Assembly (NCBI GenBank): GCA_016861025.1
Contig: BOKO01000010.1
Coordinates: forward strand, 62,001 to 126,000
Length of the DNA stretch: 64,000 nt
Direction: 5' to 3'
Origin: Chloroflexota bacterium
GTDB taxonomy: Bacteria; Chloroflexota; Anaerolineae; Caldilineales; Caldilineaceae
Below are positions 35,880 to 43,616 of the stretch, one piece after another; position 1 is the first letter of the stretch, and every line of letters starts with the position of its first letter. The translations under genes were made by a program, and so were the position numbers. Under the pieces are notes generated by a model. The model was not told the origin of the DNA. It saw nothing but the letters and a program-made list of their open reading frames with translations, and did not search any database.

Positions 35880-37205
35880 ATGCGCAACAAGCGAATGCTC
35901 TTGTTGTCTCTGCTGCTCGTCGGCGCGCTGGTGTTGGCGGCCTGTGGTCAGCCTGCTCCTGCACCGGCGCCGGCAGCGCCCGCTGCACCCGCAGCACAGG
36001 AAGCAGCCGCCCCAACCGAGGCGCCCGCACAAGAAGCCGCCCCGACCGAAGCGCCGGCCGAGGAGCCTGCCGCTGGCGATACAACCAATGTACTCACAAT
36101 CTGGGCGGACGATACGCGCGCGGCAGTTCTAGAGGCGCTCGGCGACAAATTTGAAGCCGAGTACGGCATCCCGGTTGTGGTGACCGAAAAGGGATTCGGC
36201 GACATCCGCGATGACCTGAAGGTGGCGGGGCCGGCTGGCGAAGGGCCTGACATCATTATCGGCGCCCATGACTGGTTGGGTGAGTTGGTGGAAAACGGCC
36301 TGCTCGCTGAAATCGAGTTGGGCCCAGCAGCTGATCAGTTCCTGCCAGCAGCTGTTCAGGCGTTCGTCTACGATGGCAACCTCTACGGCATGCCCTACGC
36401 CACAGAGAACGTTGCATTTGTCTATAACCCTGACATTGTCGAGACCGTGCCGGCCACCTGGAGTGAGTTGACCACGCTCGCCGCCGAGTTGGAAGGCGCC
36501 GGCGTCGTCAACCAGGCGTATATCCGCCAGGAAGGCGACCCTTACCACTTCTTCCCAATTCAAACAGCTTTTGGCGGTTACGTCTTCGGCTTGACCGAGG
36601 AAGGCTATGATCCGACCGATGTGGGCATCGACAGCGAGGGATCGATTGCCGCCATCACCTGGCTCGACCAGATGTACAAAGCGGGTCATCTGAAAGCCGG
36701 CTCCGCCGTCGACTATGACATCATGCACGCCACTTTCGAGAACGGCGACGCGGCAATGATGATTACCGGTCCCTGGGCGCTGCCGCGCATCCGCGAATCC
36801 GGCGTGCCCTATGCCGTCACCACTATTCCTGGAGAGACGCAGCCTGCGCAGCCGTTCCTGGGCGTTCAGGGCTTCATGATCAGCGCCTTTAGCAACGACC
36901 AGTTGCTGGCGCAGACCTTCCTCCAGGAATTTGTCGCCACCGAGGAAGCCATGCAGGCGATCTTCGACGCCGACCCGCGCCCGTCCGCCTTCCTGCCTGT
37001 CCGTGAAGCGATCACCGACCCAGACATCGCCGCTTTTGCCGCAGCAGGCGAGAATGGCCTGGCTATGCCCGCCATCCCGGAGATGTCGGCCGTCTGGTCA
37101 GCCTGGGGCGACGCCATCACGTTGGTCAGCCAGCAAAATGAAGCGCCGGATGTGGCCTTCAAGAATGCCGCCGAGCAGATTCGTGCGGCGATTGCAGGCA
37201 ACTAA
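35880..37205 (+). CDS. malE: ABC transporter sugar-binding lipoprotein (maltose/maltodextrin type)
   Basis: 441 aa. Signal peptide with lipobox VLAAC (Cys22), then an Ala/Pro/Glu-rich linker (residues 24-65). The mature domain is an SBP_bac family-1 fold: LTIWADDTRAAVLEALGDKFEAEYGIPVVV, GPDIIIGAHDWLGELVENGLLAEI, YGMPYATENVAFVYNPDIV, AAMMITGPWALPRIRESGVPY, PRPSAFLPVREAI. It captures malto-oligosaccharides outside the membrane and delivers them to MalFG. ATG 35880 has AAAGGAGAG just upstream. The stop (37203-37205) abuts the malF ATG. No ATPase gene is present, so a shared MsmX/MalK-type ATPase encoded elsewhere is implied. Confidence 0.92.
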   Translation: MRNKRMLLLSLLLVGALVLAACGQPAPAPAPAAPAAPAAQEAAAPTEAPAQEAAPTEAPAEEPAAGDTTNVLTIWADDTRAAVLEALGDKFEAEYGIPVVVTEKGFGDIRDDLKVAGPAGEGPDIIIGAHDWLGELVENGLLAEIELGPAADQFLPAAVQAFVYDGNLYGMPYATENVAFVYNPDIVETVPATWSELTTLAAELEGAGVVNQAYIRQEGDPYHFFPIQTAFGGYVFGLTEEGYDPTDVGIDSEGSIAAITWLDQMYKAGHLKAGSAVDYDIMHATFENGDAAMMITGPWALPRIRESGVPYAVTTIPGETQPAQPFLGVQGFMISAFSNDQLLAQTFLQEFVATEEAMQAIFDADPRPSAFLPVREAITDPDIAAFAAAGENGLAMPAIPEMSAVWSAWGDAITLVSQQNEAPDVAFKNAAEQIRAAIAGN

Positions 37206-38789
37206 ATGAGCGCCGCAGCAACTGTAGGTTCGGGGGGAGCTTCGGCTCCCCCTGGCCGTTCCACATATAGCCCGGTTTCTCTCATTCTCAGGCTGGTGGT
37301 TCTCGCGCTGATCGATGCAGGTGCGATCTGGCTTATCTACAACCTGTTCCGAGATGGCGCGTTTGCACTGGCGATTGTGATTGCAGTCGTCATAGTGCTC
37401 ATCAACCTGATTTTCCTGCGCGCAGAGCTTTACCCATTGCAGTGGGTTGCGCCAAGCCTTGCCCTCTTAGGCATCTTTGTCATTTACCCCATTTTTTCGA
37501 CCATCTACACTGCGTTCACCAACTACGGCGACGGCCATTTGTTGACCAAGCAGGTGGCGATCCAACAGTTGGAAAGACAGGTGTTCCTCCCCGAAGGAGC
37601 GCCTCTCTTTGAGTGGACTGCCTATGTCTCGCCAGATGGTCAGTATCTGTTGTGGCTTGAATCGCTCGAAACCGGCGAAGCCTTCATAGCACGTCCAGGG
37701 CAAGAAGTTGAGCCGGCGCAAGGAGAAGCGCCAGCGACAATCGACGGCTATCGGCAGTTGTCCAGGGCGGAGCGACTGCGTCACACCCAAAATCTTGTCG
37801 CGCTCGAGTTTGGCGAGGCGCCGACAGTCTTTCGGGTCAGTGAGCGACAGATCGGACGTGCGGCGCAATACGAGCAGCGCTACACATACGACAGCAGTCG
37901 GGACGTGATGGTGGACAACGCCACCGGCGTAATCTACGAACCTGTTGAGGGGACATTCACTGCTGCGGATGGCTCTACATTGCGGCCGGGTTTTCGCGTC
38001 ACAATTGGCCTGGACAACTTCCGCCGGTTGGTTGGAAATCCGGCGTTGCGCGGCCCGTTTATCAGCGTCTTTATCTGGACAGTGGTCTTTGCGGCGGCGA
38101 GCGTTTTCATCACCTTTGCGCTCGGTCTGTTTCTGGCGATCATGTTCGATGTTCCAGAAATGCCGATGCGCAAGTTGCTGCGTTCGTTGCTGCTGATTCC
38201 TTACGCGATCCCTGCCTTTATCAGTGTGCCGATCTGGGTTGGTCTGCTCAATCCGCAATATGGCGTCGTGAGCGGAATGATCGCCAACATTTTTGGCTCG
38301 GCGCCGCCCTGGTTCAGCAACCCATATTGGGCAAAGATTGGCGTCTTGCTGATCCAGCTCTGGCTTGGCTTCCCGTACATGTTCGTAATCGCCACCGGCG
38401 CGTTGCAAGCCTTGCCGTCGGATGTCTATGAAGCCGCCGAGATCGATGGCGCCAGCCCTGTGCAGGCATTCTGGGCGATCACACTGCCGCTGCTGATGAT
38501 CACGATGGGGCCTCTGCTCGTGGCGTCGTTTGCGTTCAACTTCAACAACTTCGTGGTGATCGAGCTGTTCAACAAGGGCGGCCCGCCGATGAGCGGCACA
38601 ATTTCGCCGGTCGGTCACACCGATATTCTGGTGACTTACACCTATCGCATCGCCTTTAGCAGCGGGCGCGGCGCCGACCTGGGATACGCAGCGGCGATTA
38701 CGGTGGCGATCTTCCTGATCCTGGTTGTCATCACCTACTTCCAGTTCCGATACACCAATATGCTGGAGGAGCGATCTGAAAATGTCTAG
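37206..38789 (+). CDS. malF: Maltodextrin ABC transporter permease MalF
   Basis: 527 aa. Three N-terminal helices (residues 25-100), a large extracytoplasmic loop (about 110-270), then the ABC permease core with the EAA loop EAAEIDGASPVQAFWAITLPLL. The long loop between helices is characteristic of MalF rather than shorter family-1 sugar permeases. It starts immediately after the malE stop; codons 9-17 (GGASAPPG) are encoded by a stable UUCG hairpin at 37231-37254. Its end overlaps malG by 8 nt (ATGTCTAG). Confidence 0.93.
   Translation: MSAAATVGSGGASAPPGRSTYSPVSLILRLVVLALIDAGAIWLIYNLFRDGAFALAIVIAVVIVLINLIFLRAELYPLQWVAPSLALLGIFVIYPIFSTIYTAFTNYGDGHLLTKQVAIQQLERQVFLPEGAPLFEWTAYVSPDGQYLLWLESLETGEAFIARPGQEVEPAQGEAPATIDGYRQLSRAERLRHTQNLVALEFGEAPTVFRVSERQIGRAAQYEQRYTYDSSRDVMVDNATGVIYEPVEGTFTAADGSTLRPGFRVTIGLDNFRRLVGNPALRGPFISVFIWTVVFAAASVFITFALGLFLAIMFDVPEMPMRKLLRSLLLIPYAIPAFISVPIWVGLLNPQYGVVSGMIANIFGSAPPWFSNPYWAKIGVLLIQLWLGFPYMFVIATGALQALPSDVYEAAEIDGASPVQAFWAITLPLLMITMGPLLVASFAFNFNNFVVIELFNKGGPPMSGTISPVGHTDILVTYTYRIAFSSGRGADLGYAAAITVAIFLILVVITYFQFRYTNMLEERSENV
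37231..37254 (+). promoter_or_regulatory. UUCG-tetraloop hairpin at the malE/malF junction
   Basis: GGGGGAGC (37233-37240), TTCG loop (37241-37244), GCTCCCCC (37245-37252), extendable to 10 bp with a G-U and a C-G pair. It lies 25 nt into malF. A stem capped by UUCG is very stable and could protect the malE mRNA 3' end and lower malF expression. Confidence 0.7.
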
Positions 38790-39678
38790 CGCCACATCAA
38801 CCGTCAAAACTGGCGGCGGTTCACTCACGCGGCGCCGCCGTTTTGCGCTCATCTTCCGCATCGTACTGGCCGTGGTGATGCTGATCTTTGCGCTCTTCCC
38901 GGTTGTCTGGATTTTCTCAGCGTCGATCAATCCGAGCAATTCGCTTGTCAATCAAAAGCTGATTCCCGACAACCCCAGTTTTGTAAACTACGTGAACCTC
39001 TTCGAGAGCCGCATGTTCCCCTTCCGCACATGGATGTGGAACTCGTTGATGATTGCGACGATCACCACCGCCTTTGGCGTGGTCTTCACAGCCATGGCGG
39101 CGTATGCGTTCTCGCGCTTTCGCTTCCGCGGGCGGCGGTCGTTGCTGCAGACGATTCTGCTCATTCAGGTCTTTCCCAACTTCCTGAACATGGTCGCCCT
39201 GTTTCTGATTCTTCAACAACTGGGCGCCTATATCCCGCAGTTGGGATTGAACACACACGGTGGGTTGATCCTGCTCTATCTGGGCGGCATCCTGGGCGTC
39301 AACACGTGGCTGGCAAAGGGATACTTCGATTCCATCCCGCGCGACCTGGACGAGGCGGCGACGATCGATGGCGCCTCGCACTGGCAGACATTCTGGATGG
39401 TCATCATGCCATTGGTGCGCCCGATCCTGGCCGTGATCGGCTTGTTGATCTTCATCGGCACCTACTCGGAGTTCGTTCTGGCGCGCGTCATGTTGACACG
39501 CGTCGAGAATTACACGCTGGCGGTTGGGCTAAGCCTGTTTATCAGCGATCAGTTCGCCAATCGATGGGGCGTCTTTGCCGCCGGCGCGCTGATCGGCGCC
39601 GTTCCGATCGTGGTGATCTTCCTGGCGCTACAGCGTTATCTGGTTGGCGGCCTCACCGCCGGCTCGGTCAAGGGCTAA
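38782..39678 (+). CDS. malG: Maltodextrin ABC transporter permease MalG
   Basis: 298 aa, six helices. LFPVVWIFSASINPSNSL, PFRTWMWNSLMIATITTAFGVVFTAMAAYAFSRFRF, the EAA loop DLDEAATIDGASHWQTFWMVIMPL and FVLARVML match MalG-type permeases. ATG 38782 with GGAGGAG 12 nt upstream; it overlaps the malF stop by 8 nt. With MalF it forms the membrane channel of the importer. A 40-bp dyad follows the stop. Confidence 0.94.
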   Translation: MSSATSTVKTGGGSLTRRRRFALIFRIVLAVVMLIFALFPVVWIFSASINPSNSLVNQKLIPDNPSFVNYVNLFESRMFPFRTWMWNSLMIATITTAFGVVFTAMAAYAFSRFRFRGRRSLLQTILLIQVFPNFLNMVALFLILQQLGAYIPQLGLNTHGGLILLYLGGILGVNTWLAKGYFDSIPRDLDEAATIDGASHWQTFWMVIMPLVRPILAVIGLLIFIGTYSEFVLARVMLTRVENYTLAVGLSLFISDQFANRWGVFAAGALIGAVPIVVIFLALQRYLVGGLTAGSVKG

Positions 39679-39684
39679 ATCGAA

Positions 39685-39724
39685 ATAGAGAGATTTGGTG
39701 ATTGCAATCGCCAAATCTCTCTAT
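39685..39724. repeat. 40-bp near-perfect dyad after malG
   Basis: The 20-nt arms at 39685-39704 and 39705-39724 pair with one G-U mismatch (ATAGAGAGATTTGGTGATTG and its complement). It belongs to the GAGATTTGG repeat type. It can fold into a long hairpin between malG and the GH13 gene and may reduce downstream expression; it lacks a terminal T run. Confidence 0.8.
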
Positions 39725-39740
39725 CTCCCAACCTTCACCT

Positions 39741-41558
39741 ATGTCCGATCTATCTCAACCCGTCATGGCCGACTTCGTTTTCGGCGGCATCGAGGCGGAC
39801 GAACAACGTCTGCTCGCCACCGAACGCGAGGCGTGCGCTGGCATCCGTCATTTTCACGCCATTGCGCCGCTCGACCCGGCGCCGGGACAGCCGGTTCGCC
39901 TCACCGTGCAGGTTGGGCCTGATGTCGCCGTCGACCGCGTGACCGCCTATATCACCACCGACGGCGCGTTTCCTGCTGGCAGCCAGGGCGTGGCGCAGCA
40001 TGGTTTTGCAGTCGAACTGAGGCCTGTCGCCACACGCTGGACGCCGCTGATCTGGGATTACGTCACGCTTTGGGAAGGCGAGATTCCCGGTCAACCAGAT
40101 GGGACGCTGGTCCAATACATTATCGAGGGCTGGCGCAGTTTCAACCCGCCGCTTTCAATCTGGAGCCGCGAGCAACGCATCGACCGCACCATCGAGTCGC
40201 GCACGCTCTATGGCTATCACGTCGATGATTTCGCCCCGCCAGAGTGGGCGCGCGCAGCAGTCGTCTATCACGTCTTTGTGGATCGCTTCACCGGCGTCGA
40301 AAATCGCTGGCTGGAGCCAGCCGAGATGGAGCACTTTGTCGGCGGGACGCTGCGCGGCGTGGTCGACCGACTGGATTACATCGCCGCTCTCGGCGTCACT
40401 GCGCTCTGGATCAGCCCGGTCTTTGTCACCGAATCCTATCATGGCTACGATACGACCGACTACTTCAACGTCGATCCTCGTTTTGGCAGCAACGCCGACT
40501 TGTTGGAATTGTTCGAGCAGGCGCACGCGCGCGGGTTGCGCGTGATTCTGGACTTCGTCGCCAACCACACCAGCGTCGCCTTCGCTCCTTTTATGGCGGC
40601 GTTCAACGACCCGACGAGCGAACACCGTTCGTGGTTCAGCTTTGACGACGCCTACAAACATGGATACCGCGCTTTCTTTGATGTTGCATCCATGCCACAA
40701 CTCGACGCCGATGTCCCGGCTGTGCGCGAGTTTCTCATTCATGCAGCACAGCATTGGCTTGCTGCCGGCGCCGATGGCCTGCGCCTCGATTACGCTGCAG
40801 GGCCCAGCCACGTCTTCTGGAGCAGCTTTCGCGCCGCCTGTCGGCAGGTCAGACCAGACTGCTGGCTCTTCGGCGAGGTGACGCGCACCGGCGATACGCT
40901 GCGCGCCTACACCGGGCGGCTCGACGGCTGTCTTGATTTCAGCTTCTGCCGCGCCGTGCGGATGCTCTGCGCCCAGCCACAGCCAGCAATGACGCTCAGC
41001 CAGTTCGCCAACCAGATGCAGGCCAGCCAGGTCTTCTTCGACGCCGACTTCCTGCGGCCAGCGTTTATCGACAACCACGACATGAACCGCTTCCTCTGGG
41101 TGGCCGACAATGACAAGCGCCGTCTACAGCTGGCGTTGTCGTTGCTCTTCGGGTTGGGCGGCTCGCCCTGTCTCTATTACGGAACCGAGGTTGGGTTGGG
41201 GCAACCGCGCGCCAAAGGGCCATGGCGAGAAGAAGCGCGCCATCCCATGCTCTGGGGCGAGGCGCAGGACGCAGCGCTGTTGAAGTACACCACGCAGTTG
41301 ATCGACTTCCGCAGACGCCATCCCGCGTTCGTTTCCGGCAAGATCGCCACCTGTTTTCTCGATGAGGAGAGCGGCGTGTGGCTGGTCGAGCGGCGCGTTC
41401 CCAAAGAGCGCGCGCTGATCGCTGTCAATTTGAGCGCAAGACCGCAGCTCGTCGCCTTGCCAGGCGGAGCATTCATCACGCCGGAAGGTGCAACGATTGC
41501 GGGTCAGATCGCACTGGAGCCGGTGAGCGCTGTTTTGTTGGCTTCCAACGAAAGCTGA
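39741..41558 (+). CDS. GH13 alpha-amylase-family enzyme (neopullulanase / cyclomaltodextrinase-like)
   Basis: 605 aa. An N-terminal beta-sandwich (residues 1-150) precedes the catalytic barrel. The four GH13 regions are readable: DFVANHT, DGLRLDYA (nucleophile Asp350), FGEVTR (acid/base Glu379) and FIDNHDMNRF (Asp447). GWRS, YHGYDTTDYFNVDPRFG and the C-terminal beta domain are as in neopullulanases. There is no signal peptide, so it probably breaks imported maltodextrins in the cytosol, fitting the transporter upstream. Exact specificity (pullulan, cyclodextrin, maltose-forming) is not readable. GDPD follows 10 nt later. Confidence 0.92.
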   Translation: MSDLSQPVMADFVFGGIEADEQRLLATEREACAGIRHFHAIAPLDPAPGQPVRLTVQVGPDVAVDRVTAYITTDGAFPAGSQGVAQHGFAVELRPVATRWTPLIWDYVTLWEGEIPGQPDGTLVQYIIEGWRSFNPPLSIWSREQRIDRTIESRTLYGYHVDDFAPPEWARAAVVYHVFVDRFTGVENRWLEPAEMEHFVGGTLRGVVDRLDYIAALGVTALWISPVFVTESYHGYDTTDYFNVDPRFGSNADLLELFEQAHARGLRVILDFVANHTSVAFAPFMAAFNDPTSEHRSWFSFDDAYKHGYRAFFDVASMPQLDADVPAVREFLIHAAQHWLAAGADGLRLDYAAGPSHVFWSSFRAACRQVRPDCWLFGEVTRTGDTLRAYTGRLDGCLDFSFCRAVRMLCAQPQPAMTLSQFANQMQASQVFFDADFLRPAFIDNHDMNRFLWVADNDKRRLQLALSLLFGLGGSPCLYYGTEVGLGQPRAKGPWREEARHPMLWGEAQDAALLKYTTQLIDFRRRHPAFVSGKIATCFLDEESGVWLVERRVPKERALIAVNLSARPQLVALPGGAFITPEGATIAGQIALEPVSAVLLASNES

Positions 41559-41568
41559 GGACAATCGC

Positions 41569-42336
41569 ATGGATTGGGACACCTTTCGTGACGAACGTCG
41601 CCGCGCCGGTCGCCCTTTTGTCGTCGCCCATCGCGGCGCGCGCCTGGTTGAACCGGAGAACACGCTGCGCGCCTTTCTGCTGGCATTGGTGCAAGGCGCC
41701 GACGCTCTGGAGACCGATCTGCGCTTCACCGCCGACGACCAGCTCATCCTCTTTCACGACCCGACGCTGGAGCGAATGACCGAGAGCGCCGGCCTGGTGC
41801 GCCAGCATACACTGGCGGAGATCAAGGCGCTGCGCACGCGCCACCCTGCCGGGCATCTGGTCGAAGACCGCGTGCCAACGCTGGCGGAGCTGATCGCAGC
41901 GACAGGTGGGCAGACGCCACTGCTGCTCGAACTCAAGGATCCGCTCTTTATGCAGCCGAAATGCGCGCAGATCCTGATCGACATACTGGCGCAGGGCGGC
42001 GTCCTGCGGCGTTCGGCGCTGGTCTCCTTTCACTTTGAGCATGTGCTGGCGGTCAAGGCCGTGCACCCCGACATCCCCATCGGTCACATCACGCTCAAGA
42101 ACCCGTGGCCGAAGCGCGACGCACAGTTGCTCGGACCGATCTGGCCGTTGATGTTCGTCAACCCCTTCTACACTGCACTGGCGCACCGCATGGGCAGCAT
42201 CGTCGCGCCGCTCGACCCGACGCCGGAGTCCAGGCTGCATTATTACATGCGCTGGGAGGTGGATGCAGTATTGGCGGACGATCCGGGTGGTGTGCGGCGG
42301 CGGATTGAGGCGCTTTCTCACCTGACGAAAAATTGA
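41569..42336 (+). CDS. Glycerophosphodiester phosphodiesterase
   Basis: 255 aa. VVAHRGARLVEPENTLRAF (catalytic HRG), ADALETDLRFTADDQLILFHDPTLERMT (ExD metal ligands and catalytic His) and VPTLAELIA, LLLELKD are the GDPD motifs. It hydrolyses glycerophosphodiesters to glycerol-3-phosphate plus an alcohol; no signal peptide, so cytosolic. It is 10 nt after the GH13 gene, probably the last gene of the maltodextrin operon. Its stop codon overlaps the -35 box of the next promoter. Confidence 0.93.
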   Translation: MDWDTFRDERRRAGRPFVVAHRGARLVEPENTLRAFLLALVQGADALETDLRFTADDQLILFHDPTLERMTESAGLVRQHTLAEIKALRTRHPAGHLVEDRVPTLAELIAATGGQTPLLLELKDPLFMQPKCAQILIDILAQGGVLRRSALVSFHFEHVLAVKAVHPDIPIGHITLKNPWPKRDAQLLGPIWPLMFVNPFYTALAHRMGSIVAPLDPTPESRLHYYMRWEVDAVLADDPGGVRRRIEALSHLTKN

Positions 42337-42361
42337 CCCTTGTACTGAGGTTCGCTATAAT
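42333..42361 (+). promoter_or_regulatory. Strong sigma70-type promoter
   Basis: TTGACC (42333-42338), a 17-nt spacer and a perfect TATAAT (42356-42361); the best promoter match in the window. It drives the beta-helix-like gene and probably rplY. The -35 overlaps the GDPD stop. Confidence 0.8.
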
Positions 42362-42396
42362 CAGGGACGCGTCTTTTTTCGGGCGTATATTGAACG

Positions 42397-42885
42397 ATGA
42401 GAATAACCATGAGTGGGCGGGAACTGGACGATAATCCACTGGACGAATACGCTGCCAGAGCGAGTCGCGACCTTGCCAGCCAGAACACCGACGTCAACAA
42501 TGCCAGCGTCGAACGGGTGGAAAGTGGGCAGGTGTCGCTGCGCGAGTCGTTTGCCCAGCATGTTCAGGCGTCGGCGACCTACATGGAGGACGCCGCAGCC
42601 GGCATTGTGAAGACCAACTCGCTCGATGCCCGCGATGTCTCAATCGGTGTGGCGATGGCAAACACCGTGCAGACCGACACGCTGCACGCCGGTGTTCTGG
42701 CCGCCAACCAGTTGGAAGGACAAGAGGTGCGGACGGGTCTGTTGTTCGCCTTCCATGTGCGCGGGAATGTTCATAGTGCGGTGTCGCCGCTGGCAGCTCT
42801 GGCGATCGGCGCCGGGTTTGCAACTACGCTTGTGCTGATGCGTCTTGTGTTTGGCCTGGCAAGACGACGTCATTCCAAATCTTGA
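42397..42885 (+). CDS. Unrecognised tail-anchored protein with beta-helix-like repeats
   Basis: 162 aa, no family recognised. Residues 30-130 are a run of short segments with V/L/A every 5-6 residues (ASVERVESGQVSLRESFAQH, TNSLDARDVSIGVAMANTVQ, TLHAGVLAANQLEGQEVRTG), suggesting a small parallel beta-solenoid of bactofilin or adhesin type. A single C-terminal helix (LAALAIGAGFATTLVLMRLVF) and a basic tail (ARRRHSKS) suggest a C-terminal anchor. It has its own strong promoter and lies 31 nt before rplY. ATG 42397 has no clear ribosome site; ATG 42409 is an alternative. Function unknown. Confidence 0.65.
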   Translation: MRITMSGRELDDNPLDEYAARASRDLASQNTDVNNASVERVESGQVSLRESFAQHVQASATYMEDAAAGIVKTNSLDARDVSIGVAMANTVQTDTLHAGVLAANQLEGQEVRTGLLFAFHVRGNVHSAVSPLAALAIGAGFATTLVLMRLVFGLARRRHSKS

Positions 42886-42916
42886 ACGGAAATCGATTGT
42901 TTATCGGGAGTCTGAA

Positions 42917-43564
42917 ATGTCTGATTTGAAACTAACCGCCGAACCGAGAACGCTCTCGGGGCGCAAAGTAAACCAATTGCGACGCCAGGGCATCGTGCCT
43001 GTGGTGGTCTACGGCGCCATTGCCGAACCGATCAGCCTGCAAGTGACTGAACGTGAGTTGGAGCGCACCTTGCACGGCGGCGGTGCGTCGCAGGTTGTCA
43101 CGCTCTCGGTAACCGGCGGCGGCGTCCACAATGTGCTGATCAAGAATGTCCAGCGCGAGCCGCTTCACCATAGCTTGCTGCACGCCGATTTCTACGCCGT
43201 CAACATGAACGAAAAGCAGCGTGTGTCCGTCCCGCTTGTCGCCAGCGGAAAACCGATCGGCATGGCTGCGGGTCTCATGCTCTTCCAGGCGCACGAGATG
43301 ATCCACATCGAGGCGTTGCCTGCCGACATCCCCGCTGAGATCGAGGTCGACATCTCGCCGCTGACGCTGGAGGCGCCGATTCATGTTCGCGATCTGCCAA
43401 CAGTCAAGGGCGTTGCCTATCTCGATGATCCCGACGAAATCATCTTTTCGTTGATGGTGACACGCGCTGCCGAGGCTGAACTTGCCGCAGAAGAAGGCGA
43501 AGAAGTCGCCGCAGAGCCGGAAGTGGTCAAGAAGGGCAAGCAGACCGAAGAGGAAGAAGAATAG
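42917..43564 (+). CDS. rplY: Ribosomal protein bL25, long (CTC/TL5) form
   Basis: 215 aa. The N-terminal 5S-rRNA-binding domain (LTAEPRTLSGRKVNQLRRQGIVPVVVYG, LIKNVQREPLHHSLLHADFYAVN) is followed by the CTC beta domain (VPLVASGKPIGMAAGL, IEALPADIPAEIEVDISPL, VRDLPTVKGVAYLDDPDEIIFSL) and an acidic tail. The long form stabilises 5S rRNA in the large subunit and is known as a general stress protein in some bacteria. Start ATG 42917 with GGGAG upstream. A heptad-repeat hairpin follows the stop. Confidence 0.96.
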   Translation: MSDLKLTAEPRTLSGRKVNQLRRQGIVPVVVYGAIAEPISLQVTERELERTLHGGGASQVVTLSVTGGGVHNVLIKNVQREPLHHSLLHADFYAVNMNEKQRVSVPLVASGKPIGMAAGLMLFQAHEMIHIEALPADIPAEIEVDISPLTLEAPIHVRDLPTVKGVAYLDDPDEIIFSLMVTRAAEAELAAEEGEEVAAEPEVVKKGKQTEEEEE

Positions 43565-43567
43565 GAA

Positions 43568-43616
43568 GACTGGAGATTGGAGATTGTGCGGTTGTCAAGC
43601 GCAATCTCCAGTCTCC
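43568..43616. repeat. Heptad-repeat hairpin between convergent rplY and M23 genes
   Basis: The left arm (43568-43589) is GACTGGAGATTGGAGATTGT+GC; the right arm (43599-43616) is the complement of GACTGGAGATTGCGC. The left arm holds one extra 7-bp word (GGAGATT). It lies between two convergent genes and touches the M23 gene stop, so it may serve as a bidirectional hairpin. Confidence 0.8.
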
